Positions 50,301 through 61,062 of a stretch of DNA of 64,000 bases are shown here, piece after piece. Positions within the stretch are counted from its first letter, which is position 1, and each line of letters starts with the position of its first letter. Below the pieces are notes generated by a model. That model worked only from the letters and a program-made list of their open reading frames with translations, searched no databases and was not told the origin of the DNA. Origin of the DNA: Callaeas wilsoni (taxonomy: Eukaryota > Chordata > Aves > Passeriformes > Callaeidae); the NCBI GenBank assembly GCA_013398955.1, contig VWPU01019389.1:19482-83481 (forward strand). The letters run 5' to 3'. Made by a program: the position numbers and the translations under genes.

Positions 50301-52745
50301 AGCCCTAATATTAATTCACGAAAAATGTTAGTCACTACATCTCTTCCATACAAGTCTCTTTAGACAAATCACACAGCAATGTTTCATCAGAGAGCACAAA
50401 CCTATTTACATATTTTAAAGCACATTGGGAGGTCGTTTCCTGACAAAACTTAGACAGTTTAAGGCATATTTACTGTCTGTGTTTCCGCATGTTAAGAAAA
50501 AATTTTGATTACGAGCAGTGATTAATTGATCGCATACAGTGCGCGTGCTTTGGAATTGCTGTGAATAGAATTGCATTGAAAACATCCTAACAAGGACATC
50601 CCCAAATATTTGAAAACAGACAGAGCTGCAAAATGAATGCTGAATGTCATTCAAAGCTGATAATAACCATCAGTCAATGCCAGTAAACAAACAAACAAAA
50701 CCTTTTGGGTTAACAATTATTGAAAGAGTTTTAAATTGCTGATTACTATTGTAATATCTGAGATGGAGAACAGCTGAATTTCTGCATGCTAAGAGGAGCT
50801 TGCTCAAGTAGCAAGGACCATTTTGCATATGAGCAGTTTTCACTTGTTTGTGGTGATTAGTATATCTATCTAAGGAAGAAAGCAAAACTATATGCCCATA
50901 TCTAATAGGAAACTTAAAAGCAAAGGACTATCAATGTTGCGAAGTTTTCTCTTTTTCTGGTAGACAAGGAATAAGCCCATGTTTCTCTATGTCATTTTTC
51001 TAAAATGTTGATATTCCAGTTCATATTAACTTAGCAAAAAAATTACGAAAGGTAAATAGAAATGAACTTCGTCTGAAACAAACTCAAAACCAAGTAACAC
51101 CAAAACAAAGAAACCCACAGAGGTAGTATGAGAACAATGAGGGATGCTGCTGGGCAGCCAGCAACCAAAACAACCACTTTAAACATCAATGACTCTCCCA
51201 AGAACTGAAAGAAGATTTACACTCACATCAGAGGAGAGAACCTGGTTCTCAGGCCTCCTTTGCCATGGACACATTTTCCTACCCACTGGGGAGATCTGTG
51301 AGACATGAGGCATAGGCCACATGGGGGTCTGTTCAGTGAAGATAAGATGGCAGTAAAACCCCAGAAGTGGCAGGAAAATACTTGGATGTTGGCCTTCCTG
51401 AGCATCTTAGGGCACCAAGGCCCCAAATTTCTACCCCTGATGGAAGGAAAGAGGAAGAGCATAGGAAAGGTCTGCTAGATGTGAAGAGAAGAAACAAGAC
51501 ACAGGGAACAGTAACTCCACAGTCTTTTACTCCTAAGGGGCAGCCTTGTGCTATCTCTGGGTGTCATTTGCAAGCTTAGTCCCTGTCAGGACTGTAAGAC
51601 AGGGTACATATGGTAAAGGGTCAGGGCTGCAGGCAAAGGGATCGTTTATTGACAGCAACTGGGAGCAGTCATCTCCCTTGGTCCCAGTGCCCAGCTATTT
51701 GAGGAGAAGGACTTACACCTTCCTGTAACAGGTACCAAGATCCATTTCATCCACACTGTTATCCAGCATGACATTTAGGTATCACAGTCACCAGCAGAGA
51801 GTGACAGAAATTAAAGGATTAAATAAAGTCTTACTTGCAGCCCTCCTATCCAGCAAGATTTCTGCAGAGCCAGCAAAATAGTAACACAGGAAGAAAAAAT
51901 CACCGATTAATTCTCTGTGTTTTCCAGTCTGCTTTGCATCACTTTTTGTTGAGATCAAGCATAACTCAAGGCCCCATACAAATAATTCCAGAAGCAAATA
52001 GGTAAACTCCCAGCCTGAAGTCATAGTAGAACAAGCTCACAGAAAGCTTGAATAGTTAGATGCTTCCAGCTCATGCGGTCTTCATGAAAACCGCATCTGA
52101 TAACTAAGGAACTGGTTGTGTCCATCTCTCAAATGCTAATCTGAGGTCTTATGGAAGGCAAGAGAAGGTCTTTTGGGGGTTTATTTATTGGTCCTTTATT
52201 TTTTCTTATTTTATTTTGTTTTAATTTTTAAAGTGGTGGTGTGCTCTAGAGCAGTAATTTAACTTGCTAGGAAAAAAAAAAAATTGAACAACTACATCAT
52301 CTGAAAACAGCCCAGAAGATAGCAAGGAAATGTGAACTGACCAACACAGACTTCTTGCAAGAACAAATATTATCAGACTAATAGAGGATACTCTTATGAT
52401 ATCATAACAGCTTGTACAGAAAGAGCAATATAACTTCAGTAAACTGTTATGACATTCTCATAAGCAAGTCAAGAAAACATGGTCATGATAGAACTCTTTT
52501 GGGTTAAGTGTAAGACTATTTCTTAAAGCCGTTTCCAGAAAGGTGTTGTCTACAACTCCTGGTTGCAATGGCAGAAGCATTCTCCAGGAGCAGTCTCAGC
52601 CTTGGAATTTATTTCCATTAGTGTTCTCACTAATGGGATAGAATACATTAAATTTGCAAAGGGACAAGGCTGAGAGTGGACAAGATTATAACTCAAAACT
52701 GCAGAAGCAGCTTGAAGGTGATACAATGAAATTCAACTAGGGCAA
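44311..52745. other. Unique non-coding sequence, no gene seen
   Basis: Over 8 kb without a supportable gene. Open frames of 60-104 codons are scattered on both strands, often overlapping, without domains. A near-palindrome lies at 52073-52096. The 50.4-50.8 kb part is AT-rich and slightly regulatory in texture. No transposon is recognised until the SINE at 52746. Confidence 0.5.
52073..52096. repeat. Near-perfect 24-bp palindrome with CpGs
   Basis: ATGCGGT (52073-52079) and ACCGCAT (52090-52096) are exact reverse complements around the palindromic TTCATGAA core (52081-52088). Only the pair at 52080/52089 is mismatched, so 22 of 24 bases are symmetric. Each arm carries a CpG. Function unknown. 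Confidence 0.75.
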
Positions 52746-52893
52746 ATCACAGAATCACAGAATATTCTGAGTTGGAAGGGACCCACAAGGATCATCAAGT
52801 CAAGACTTGAGTGAACGGCCTGTACAGGGATCCAATCTGTGACCAAAATGAAAGGCTCTGTATTTTGGTGGGATGACCAACTGCACTAAGGAC
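52746..52893 (-). mobile_element. tRNA-derived SINE with CR1 tail (TguSINE1-like)
   Basis: Read on the minus strand, the element starts with a tRNA-like head: an A box (52877-52888, TAGTGCAGTTGG, 11 of 12 bases of the TRGCNNAGYNGG consensus) and a diverged B box (52828-52837, GATTGGATCC). It then passes into the CR1-type tail TTGATGATCCTTGTGGGTCC and ends in GATTCTGTGATTCTGTGAT-like repeats. The tRNA head joined to a CR1 3' end indicates a SINE mobilised by CR1. From memory this is the tRNA-Ile-derived TguSINE1 architecture of passerine birds. The copy is near full length but diverged. Confidence 0.8.
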
Positions 52894-54821
52894 AGAATAG
52901 TAAGACCCCAGAACCCCTCTTCTCCAGGCAAATCCTCCAATTTTAACCCTGTGGTTTCACAAGAAATTATTCAGTTTAAGGCATCTTGAAGAAGGGATTC
53001 ACACTCCACTCCCAGCAATAATTCAGGGACTATCCAGTAAGAAAAAACAAACCAGAAAAAACCCCGACTTCTCAGTTGCAATGATATGGAGCAAGAAGGG
53101 AAATGCTAATGGACTTATAGGGGAAAAAAATTAGGTCCTACTCTCTTTCCATTGTTTTCAACCATCTGGTGTCTGCTAATTCCCACTCAGCTGGCTGGTC
53201 TCATGGACTGCCATGGTCTCCCTGTGTCACCAGAGCTCTGAAACTCTCTTGGCAGTAGTGTTTGTTGGAGTCGTCCTCCCTCGCTTTCCACTGAGGGCTG
53301 GAGGAGCCTTGCTGTTCACCAGCAATGACAGTTTATCGCTACACCCTGGGATTTAAGCATGTTTATTATGCATGTAGGCTCTGCTCTGTGCTTCCTGGTA
53401 GATGGAGACATACCCCAGTCCCTTCGGATAGGTTTCCTTTGTAGAGCAGGCAAGAGGTAGACTTGTGGCAAATAACATTACTCGTAAGTAATTTTCCCTT
53501 ACTTTATATAAGCAAATGCCTTTGATATACAACAATCCCCGACATGTTCAGGTTACATGCTTATTTTAAGATCTTTTGTTTACTTTATGATCTTCATAGG
53601 TCATTGACATCCCATTTAGCTCTGGTGACCCTGTTTATACAATCGCAATATACATTAAAAGGCGTTCCTTTGGATAACATTAACATTCTTGATCTTAATC
53701 CATCACATAGGCTAACAATAGCTCCAGCTCAGATGTGTACGTAGCTGTTAAAAGCTTTAATGTAAAATCCAATACACATATCGAGTGGGAGAGGCCTGAT
53801 CAAACAGATTGGCTTTCTTTTTTCCATTCTAAGTGGTAGAGGATCCAGAACTATGTAAACTCTTGCAAAATGCACTGCAGGACCCCTACAGCCACCACTC
53901 AGTGCAATTAGATTCACTGAAAAAATGCGACTTTTTCGTCCCCCCTCACCCATCTCTAGCACATAACACTGTTGCTGGAGCAGTCAACCACCTCCAGAAG
54001 CTTTGATTCCTGCAGTTCTCCCATTTGCCGAAAACATGAGTCAGTGCCAACTTGGTATTTAATTGTCTCTCCTGGCAGAGGAGCAAAATTTGCCTGCTAT
54101 CACCTTGAGGGCTGCTGTTTCTCTCACATGATGGGCCAGAAGTGCCTACTAGCAATTTCATTGGGAAGTTATGCTGCCTGCCATGAATTTATTGACTTAC
54201 GTGATATTTCTCTGCTACTGTTTGCCATATTGCTCACCGGTTGTGGGATACACTCAGAAGGCCATTGTAGGATCTGAGGTGAGTGCAAATTCTGAGCTTC
54301 CTCTAAGGCTGCCACATTCCAAAGGTAAACAAAAAAAAAAAAAAAAGGCAACCAAAAGGTTACCCCATACCTTCTGCAAAACTTTGGCCTACTCCAGCGA
54401 ATGGAGCTCAGGGATGGGAAGGCTTTGGTACGTGTCTAGTAACTCATGCAGGAAACCAGAAGGTTCCACAAGAAAATCAGCCAGGACGGTTTAAAACCAT
54501 CCAGAAAGCAAACATGGTCTTCTTGAACGCTGAAGCAGTGGTGGTCTTTGGGTCATATCATGGCAGCTGTGTGGAGTGTGAAACTCAGAAAGACTGTGAT
54601 AAGGAGAGTTAGATACTTTTCCTTTACTGGTCCTGGTGATTATATACAAGAGATTATTATACAGTTTGAAGACATAAAAAATTCCACTTTTTTTTCCCAA
54701 CTTTTGTGTCTGACTGAATTTAAAGAGATGGAGTCCAAAGAGCACCAAGCAAATCAGCCTTCAAGTCATTTTATTTTTTTGGTCTATTCCAAGAATGGCT
54801 ACTTCTGTGCAGGTAAAGAAC
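52894..54821. other. Unique non-coding sequence, no gene seen
   Basis: No gene recognised. Frames of about 60-107 codons at 53.7-54.8 kb overlap on both strands without domains. An A16 run lies at 54331-54346. Confidence 0.5.
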
Positions 54822-54880
54822 AGAGCCTAGTGACCTCACAAGGTCTCCTCCAACACCATGTTCCATGACTTCTGTAATGC
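54822..54880 (+). mobile_element. Possible decayed CR1 3' tail
   Basis: GACCTCACAAGGTCTCCTCC, then AACACCATGTTCCATGACTT and CTGTAATG, resembles the CR1 ending 'GGTCCCTTCCAAC...ATTCTATGA' with many changes. The upstream body is not recognisable. Confidence is limited by the short, diverged match. Confidence 0.4.
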
Positions 54881-57469
54881 TTCTTCTGTAGCAGCTCCTA
54901 TCACTTGACAAATATCCAAATGATGGCATGAAGAAAGCCACAAAATGTGGCTGTACCTAGGACACGATGACCCTTCTTTTTGCCTCTCTTGTTTTCTCTT
55001 CCTCCCTCCACAGGTTCAAAAAATGAGATTTTGGCAGGCACATGATTGTTTTTTGGGCTCAGCCCATATTTCCCAGGAGACGGAGTTCAGTTGCAGGGTA
55101 AAAGAAAAAAAAATACTAATAAAACATCTGACACAGTTGCCATGACACACCAAAGGCAGGATGAATACGCTGAAGAGGACATGTCACATGAGGAGAAAGG
55201 AGAGCAGAAGGCTGGGAGAGCAGCTGAGAGAGCCAGGCGACACATCCTTGGGTCAGATGGTCACCACAACAGCTCTGGCACCTTTGAGCTGTGCCAGCTG
55301 TCCTACTGCCAGACCCTCTGTCATGTCTCTGATTCCTGAGGAACAGGAAAAATATTTGGGAAATTCATCATGAGGGCCGACTGCCAGAGCCGGGTTGCAG
55401 AGGGAGACTGCCAGATGCACTAGCACCTTTGCATGTCCCACCTAGCAATGAACAGTACTGCTGAAACAAGACCCTGAGGCTGCAAAGCAAAAGGGTAGAT
55501 AATATCACACAAAGGTCTCCCTACTTATAAGTGACCAATTGTTTTCTCTCTATTGTATTTGTTGGTTTTATATGCCTGTAGTTTTTTCTGAGTACAAACT
55601 AAAGCTTTGCTCAAGGTGCACAATATTAAAATTCTAATTAAAATCAGACCTCTAATTTAGAAAAATAAAATATAAAATTCTAAGCGAGAGAAAAGTGAAT
55701 AAAGCAGATTCTTCTAACTCTGAATTAAAAAGTAAACTTGCATATTGTCAGAACTGTAGGTTTCAAATCATAAGTGAGCAAATGGCTGTAAAAGGGTAAA
55801 TTCATAAAATTAGGCAGGATCCAGCTTTGCTCAGTGATGCAGTGCCAAGGCGTAGAAACATAGGTGTGCATGTCTGCGTACATCATGCCCAAGGGTCAGC
55901 TCTGCATGGATGTATGTGCTGTGAATGCAGGGACTCAGAGCTTGTCCCTGGGATGGTGCTGGTGCCTGGGAGGTGCTTCAGCAATACTGCCTTATTCCCA
56001 GCTGCCAGTACCCCTCCACCTTACTAAGCCATTTGGGGTCAGAGTGCTTTATTCTTTTGTCATTCCTTCAGATGGACAGCTTATAAGATGTGTGTCATTT
56101 GTCCCAGAGCAAACTGAGACCCATATTTTACAAAGGGAAAACTTTCCTAAGTTCACACACAGCATTTTTTTTGCATTTGGTGGTGCATTAAGAAGAAAGA
56201 GAGCTCTACTGTAGTTCCTCACTGGAAGGCCCAAGTTGCCAAGAGGGTGAAGCATGGTATGGACATCCCTTTTGAGGACACATGCAGAGGCAGGCTTCAG
56301 CACACATTCCAGGAGCTACACTGGTGTGCCTGTGGAAGTTGAAATTGGGGGCAAAGAGAGAGGGCAACAGATGACTTCCCCAGTTTCACTCCAGAAACAA
56401 GGTTTGTCTGATGTCCACAGAGAGGTTCAGGGTTTGGACAAATCCAGAGTTCAAACACAACTTTTATAGGATGGGAAATGAACCTGCCAGTTTTGCTTTG
56501 CCAAAACCACATTTTAAAATTCTGTAAACTGATTTCACACAACTCTCTTCAACACCTTTGAGCTGCCTAAACATTATTTAAGATCTCACTCACCTTGTCC
56601 TTTGTGGTTCAAATGCTACCAGACAAAATAAACAACTCAATATTGAAAGATTTCTCCTGCGTCTCCTTCCTTTCATGAGTAAGGAAGAGCAGCAAATCCC
56701 TTCAGCACCTGGTTCCTACTCCCTGGTGAGCTCTGGGACAGTTTTACTCATGGCATTTCTCCTAAGGAAGGTGTGAACAATGGTGGAAGAGCTCTTTATA
56801 AATCTGGAGCCGCTCCCCCTGAGTCCACCCCCTCAGCAAGCCGAGCTCTCTGAAGCACCAGTTTCTATTGCCTGCCACATAGCTCAGCAGCTATGCATAA
56901 ACTCAGTTGCACCTTGAGGAAGGAGGGCAGTCTTGAAGAGAGCAAATGTTCTCCAAGATGTTTTCAGCTGGTGAAACAAAGCTACAGGAAAAGCCTGGAT
57001 GTGGCACAGCAATTTTTGTCTGTCGTTTCAGATATTTATACTGGAATATGATCATTATGTCTCTCATCCTAGCTTCTCCTTCTGCTCGCTACTTCATGGA
57101 ACAGCATTAGGATGGCACTGCACTCTACTGCCATAATAATGAAGATGTCACTAATTCACCATTTAGACTTCACTGCCTATAAAACAGGAGGAGGAAATGG
57201 GCTGTGAGCGTGATAAGAAGCAAACCCTGGTTTGAACACAAATATACTTGAGAGCTGGGAGTAGAAAGAGGAAATTAAAGACAATCAGCTGAAAGCATTT
57301 CTCCAGTCATCAGGCATTGCAGTGAATGTGAAGGATGGAGCCATGGCCACCAGCTGCAGGAGTAGATCCCCCCAAAGCTGGCCAGATTGGACATGTCTCT
57401 GATATTTCAGGCCTTCTAATGTTTCTGGGGTCCCAATTAAAGAAATTACTGTGGGAAGTATTTATAGCA
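54881..57469. other. Unique non-coding sequence, no gene seen
   Basis: No gene recognised. Segments near 56100-56165 and 56350-56420 faintly resemble MIR-type core sequence (words like AAACTGAGA and TTCACACACAGCA) but are too diverged to call. Frames up to 116 codons lack domains. Confidence 0.5.
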
Positions 57470-57978
57470 CCATAGAATATTCTGAATTGGAAGGGACCCA
57501 CATGAGTCATCCAGGTTCAATTCCTGGCCCTGCACAGGATGATCCCAAGATTCTCACCACACACCTGAGAGTGTTGTCCAAACGTTCCTTGAGCTCTTTC
57601 AGGTTTGGTGCTGTGACCACTTACCTAGGGAGCCTGTTCCAGCGCCCAGCCACCCCCTGGGTGAAGAACCTCTTCCAAATATCCAACCTAAACATCATTC
57701 ATGCCATTCCCTTGAGTCCTGTCACTGGTCACCACAGAAAAGAGATCAATGTCTTCCTCTTCCCTTTGTGAGGAAGGTGGAGATTGCTGTTAGGTCTCCC
57801 TTCAGTCCCCTCATTTCCAGGCTGAACAAACCAAATGACCTCAGTTGCTGCTTGTGTAATTTTCCCACCAGACTCTTCATCTTTGAAGCCCCTGTTTGGA
57901 TGCTCTCCAGTAGTTTTATATCTTTTTTATATTGTGGTGCCCAAAACTGCACACATTTTAAGAACAATATTTAAATCT
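57470..57978 (-). mobile_element. 5'-truncated CR1 LINE
   Basis: On the minus strand this is a CR1 3' region of about 500 bp. It includes the C-terminal end of ORF2, the 3' UTR with the TTCTTCACCCAGGG-type and GGAACAGGCTCCCT words, and the tail GGGTCCCTTCCAATTCAGAA ending near TTCTATGGTG. It lies opposite in orientation to the plus-strand tail at 6.8 kb. The tail resembles that of the SINE at 52.75 kb, so both probably used related CR1 machinery. The element is inactive: it is 5'-truncated and lacks most of the reverse transcriptase. Confidence 0.93.
57746..57967 (-). pseudogene. CR1 ORF2 C-terminal remnant
   Basis: A 73-residue frame on the minus strand contains CVQFWAPQYKKDIKLLE and, later, LFSLEMRGLKGDL. 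These are the characteristic words near the C-terminus of the CR1 reverse-transcriptase protein, just after the catalytic domain. The endonuclease and reverse-transcriptase catalytic parts are absent, so no activity is expected. The Met at the frame start is incidental; the true frame would continue upstream in an intact element. Confidence 0.9.
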
Positions 57979-58045
57979 TAGCCTCTCCTTAAAGCCCTGG
58001 TTGAGCAAAGACCTCTTCCCTAAAACTTCCTAGACTTTTTCAGGG

Positions 58046-58099
58046 GATGTGAGTACTCCTGTCTGGGGAAAAGATGTGAGTACTCCTGTTTGAGGAGGG
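58046..58099. repeat. Two-copy 27-bp tandem duplication
   Basis: The 27-bp unit at 58046-58072 is repeated at 58073-58099. The first 17 bases (GATGTGAGTACTCCTGT) are identical and the remaining ten partly so, 22 of 27 overall. It lies just beyond the CR1 copy. It looks like a simple slippage or small tandem duplication. Confidence 0.9.
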
Positions 58100-60957
58100 T
58101 GGGAAAACTCAGTCCTCAAGACTGGCTCTGGTCAAGCCTCAAGTTCAAATCTAGGACAGATCAAAGAATTGGTTTTGGGTTTCTGTAAATGATATTAAAC
58201 AGCCAGTATGGAGAAAAACAATTGCATTAGAAAAAGACTGAGAGCCACATCTCTAAATATTCGATATCCTCCAAGTTAGGTTATTCACCTGAAAAGTAGG
58301 AGATATGGATTAAGACTGTTGCGCTCACTTAAACAGACATCTGAGAAGAGCTATGACAGTGTGACTGCTGAAGCCAAACCCAAGACCCTGACATCCACCT
58401 TCCTTGGATCCCATAGCCAGAAAGGGCTTTTAAGAGCTGGCCAGGGTGCATGGAGTGGGAGGCCCTACTATCTACCTCACCTTGAAGGTGTGGTCTAAGA
58501 ATAAAACACCTTTGCAAACACCTCCAGCACTTCCTGAAGCTCCCTAGAACTTGCCAAATTTCCTCAAGGTTTTCTGGGGATCCCAAATTCACCAAGGCTG
58601 TTGAAGCCTAGGAGTGTGAAATCTTATTTTCCAGCTCTTTGCTCAAATTTAATGAACCATCCCCTGTGTAATCTCCCTTGGAGAACATTTTGAAGCCCCA
58701 TGTACTTCCCTCCCCCTGCACAGCCGACACAGCAAGTATCTGGCAGGAACCCCAGCGTTTATCTTTCCAAACTGGGTTGTGAGTACTTGGTTACACGAGT
58801 CACGCACAAGTTATGCTATACCCTGACAATGGAGGAAAAGCCACCACAAGAAGAGAGAGGTACAACAAGGGCATCTATCCTGCTGCTTCTTCAGCAAGAA
58901 GTTGCTAGAGAGCAATTTGAGCCAAGCCTGAGCCACTACTCAGGCTGAAGAACCTCTGGGAACCTCCATGAATCTGCTCCTAAAATAATGCTCCATTTTC
59001 CCCCTAACTATTACAGACTAATTAAATGAACTTCTGCATATAGCAGGTCTTTGCTGCTGTTGTTATTTTCTGCATTACTGTTTTTTTTGATAAGATACAC
59101 TTAGGGAAAACGCTAGAGATCTCAATTAAGCAGCTGGGTGACTTATAAATATATATTTATGTTTGAAACCTAAGTGGCCATTGGCTTCCCTACTGTTTTA
59201 CTTAGCTAACAAAACAACTCTATCAAAGTAAGTATTATTCCAAAACCCAACTTCCTGCACAGAATGCTCCCATGTGCTCCATCAGTCTGCTTCTCTGATG
59301 AACTACATCGTTTCTTATAAACTGTCCATGGCCCATAAATTTCCAAGCATAAAGGCTATTACTGTGCTGTGCAAATCTGCTGAGAATTTTACCCTTATAA
59401 CTTCATTTCATTTGGGTGCAAATGAGTTCAGTAAGAAAGTTGATCTGCAAACTTTTTTCCCCGTCTTCTGCTTTTGAGCTTATTTTGATAAGTAATACTT
59501 GATTTAGACTTGAGGTGGGCTTTGTTTTGACTGATTTCATTTGGACTGCCTCTGCCTCAAACTGGCTTTCTTTAATAAAGGAAAAAAACTGACTTCTCAA
59601 GCATTCCTTTCCCCAAAAGCTTAAAAATAAAATTCACATTAAACAATGGATGAAAATAGAGCAAATTGGGGATTGGGCCACCTACTAGACAAATATTGCA
59701 AATCTCTAGTCTGTTTTGTAATCCAAAGAGAAGACTCCTGCATGTATTCCAGTATTGGGAGCAGTAACTACTTCATAAAAATCCCTTTTCCTTTTTCTGG
59801 ACGAAGCCACAGGGTGGTGGAAAATTGGGGAATTTTTTGTGTGTGTGTACATGCAGAGGAAAACCTCTTACGAGTGTTTTGCTTATTTTTAGCTCTCACA
59901 ATTGCCTGTTTATGTTAGGACTCCCGTTGTCACATGTAGATCTTCAAACAAATTGTAGTCTCTCTGTCCACCAAGGAGAAAAATGACTAGATTTTGCCAT
60001 CGGGTGCAGCACTAGGCTTGTGCTTTCCCTGGCTTAATTCCAATTTCCATAACAATACAAATTAGACTTGCTCAAGGCCATCGAAGAAGTGGGGGCATGG
60101 GGGAGAAGATGAAATAAGCCATAACTCTCATGGCTTTCTTCCTCCAAGCCCCAAAAGCAGTCAATCACAAGCAATATGGAAAAAAAAAATAATGTGCAGA
60201 GGGACGTTTTGATATCTTGATTCTGGAGACTTCTTGAGTACCTTGTACTAATTTCATTATGCTCAGTTTAAGGGCCTTTTTATTGATAGATACCCCAGGA
60301 AATATGACTTGGAAACAGCGTGCTACCTTGGGATATCACCAACCATTTGACATTGGGGAACTAAAACAAAAACAGATGTTTTAGGAAATAAGCAGCTTGA
60401 ATATATCACTCATAAACCAATTAAAACTTTCTGTAGCAAGATGACATTTCCCATGAAGCAAGCAATGGGAGTAAACTCAAATCAGTCAGCTGCGAGCTAC
60501 GGAGCAATTCTCAGCCACAGATTTTTTTTCTTTTTCTTTTTTTTTTTTTTTTTACTGCTTTGAAAATGATGTTTGGATTTAAAAAAAGAAAGGTGTGATA
60601 AAGAAGCAGTCTCACCTTGTCACTTTCAAACCCAGAATCTGTCTTTTCACCTTCACACTTCCCATTCATTGCTCATTAAGCAAACAGTGAGATATTCCCG
60701 CTATTGTTCGTGTCTTTGGCAGAGAATCTCCACGACTTCAGGTCCAAATGAACTCCAAAATAAGGCATTAAAATTATTTCTGTTTGTTTCAGGTATTTAG
60801 TTAAAAATAGTATGAGTATTCTTGAGAGTACAGAGGAAAATGAACAGTTTGAGGAGCTGTTTTCTTATTTTAAGCTTTTAAAAATTTCATCCTTTATTCT
60901 TTTTTTTTCCGCAGGATGCTTTGTTTTAAAATTTTATTTTGCAAAGGCAAGCAAAAA
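58100..60957. other. Unique non-coding sequence, no gene seen
   Basis: No gene recognised. A polypyrimidine tract lies at 60522-60553. Frames of 60-90 codons have no domains. Confidence 0.5.
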
Positions 60958-60960
60958 CAT

Positions 60961-61062
60961 CTAAGCACATGCTTAACTTTAAGCATTAAAAAGTCAATGG
61001 GATTTAAGCATGTGTTTAAAGGCAAACATATGCTTTAGAGCTCTACTGAATAGGAATGGTTT
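60961..61062. repeat. Old palindromic interspersed repeat (AAGCACATGCTTAA type)
   Basis: AAGCACATGCTTAA (60963-60976) is matched by TTAAGCATGTGTTT (61004-61017) as an inverted arm with one mismatch in 14, around an AAGTCAATGGGAT centre. A CATATGCTTTAGAGCTCTAC stretch and a CTGAATAGG end follow. This arrangement matches, from memory, a widespread old element of bird and turtle genomes. It shares the GTCAATGGGA-type centre with the copies near 14.33 and 36.15 kb. Confidence 0.65.

Noticed and set aside
56090..56420. Faint MIR-like words (AAACTGAGA, TTCACACACAGCA)
   Set aside because: Only scattered short matches, without the conserved core in order; a repeat-library search would be needed.
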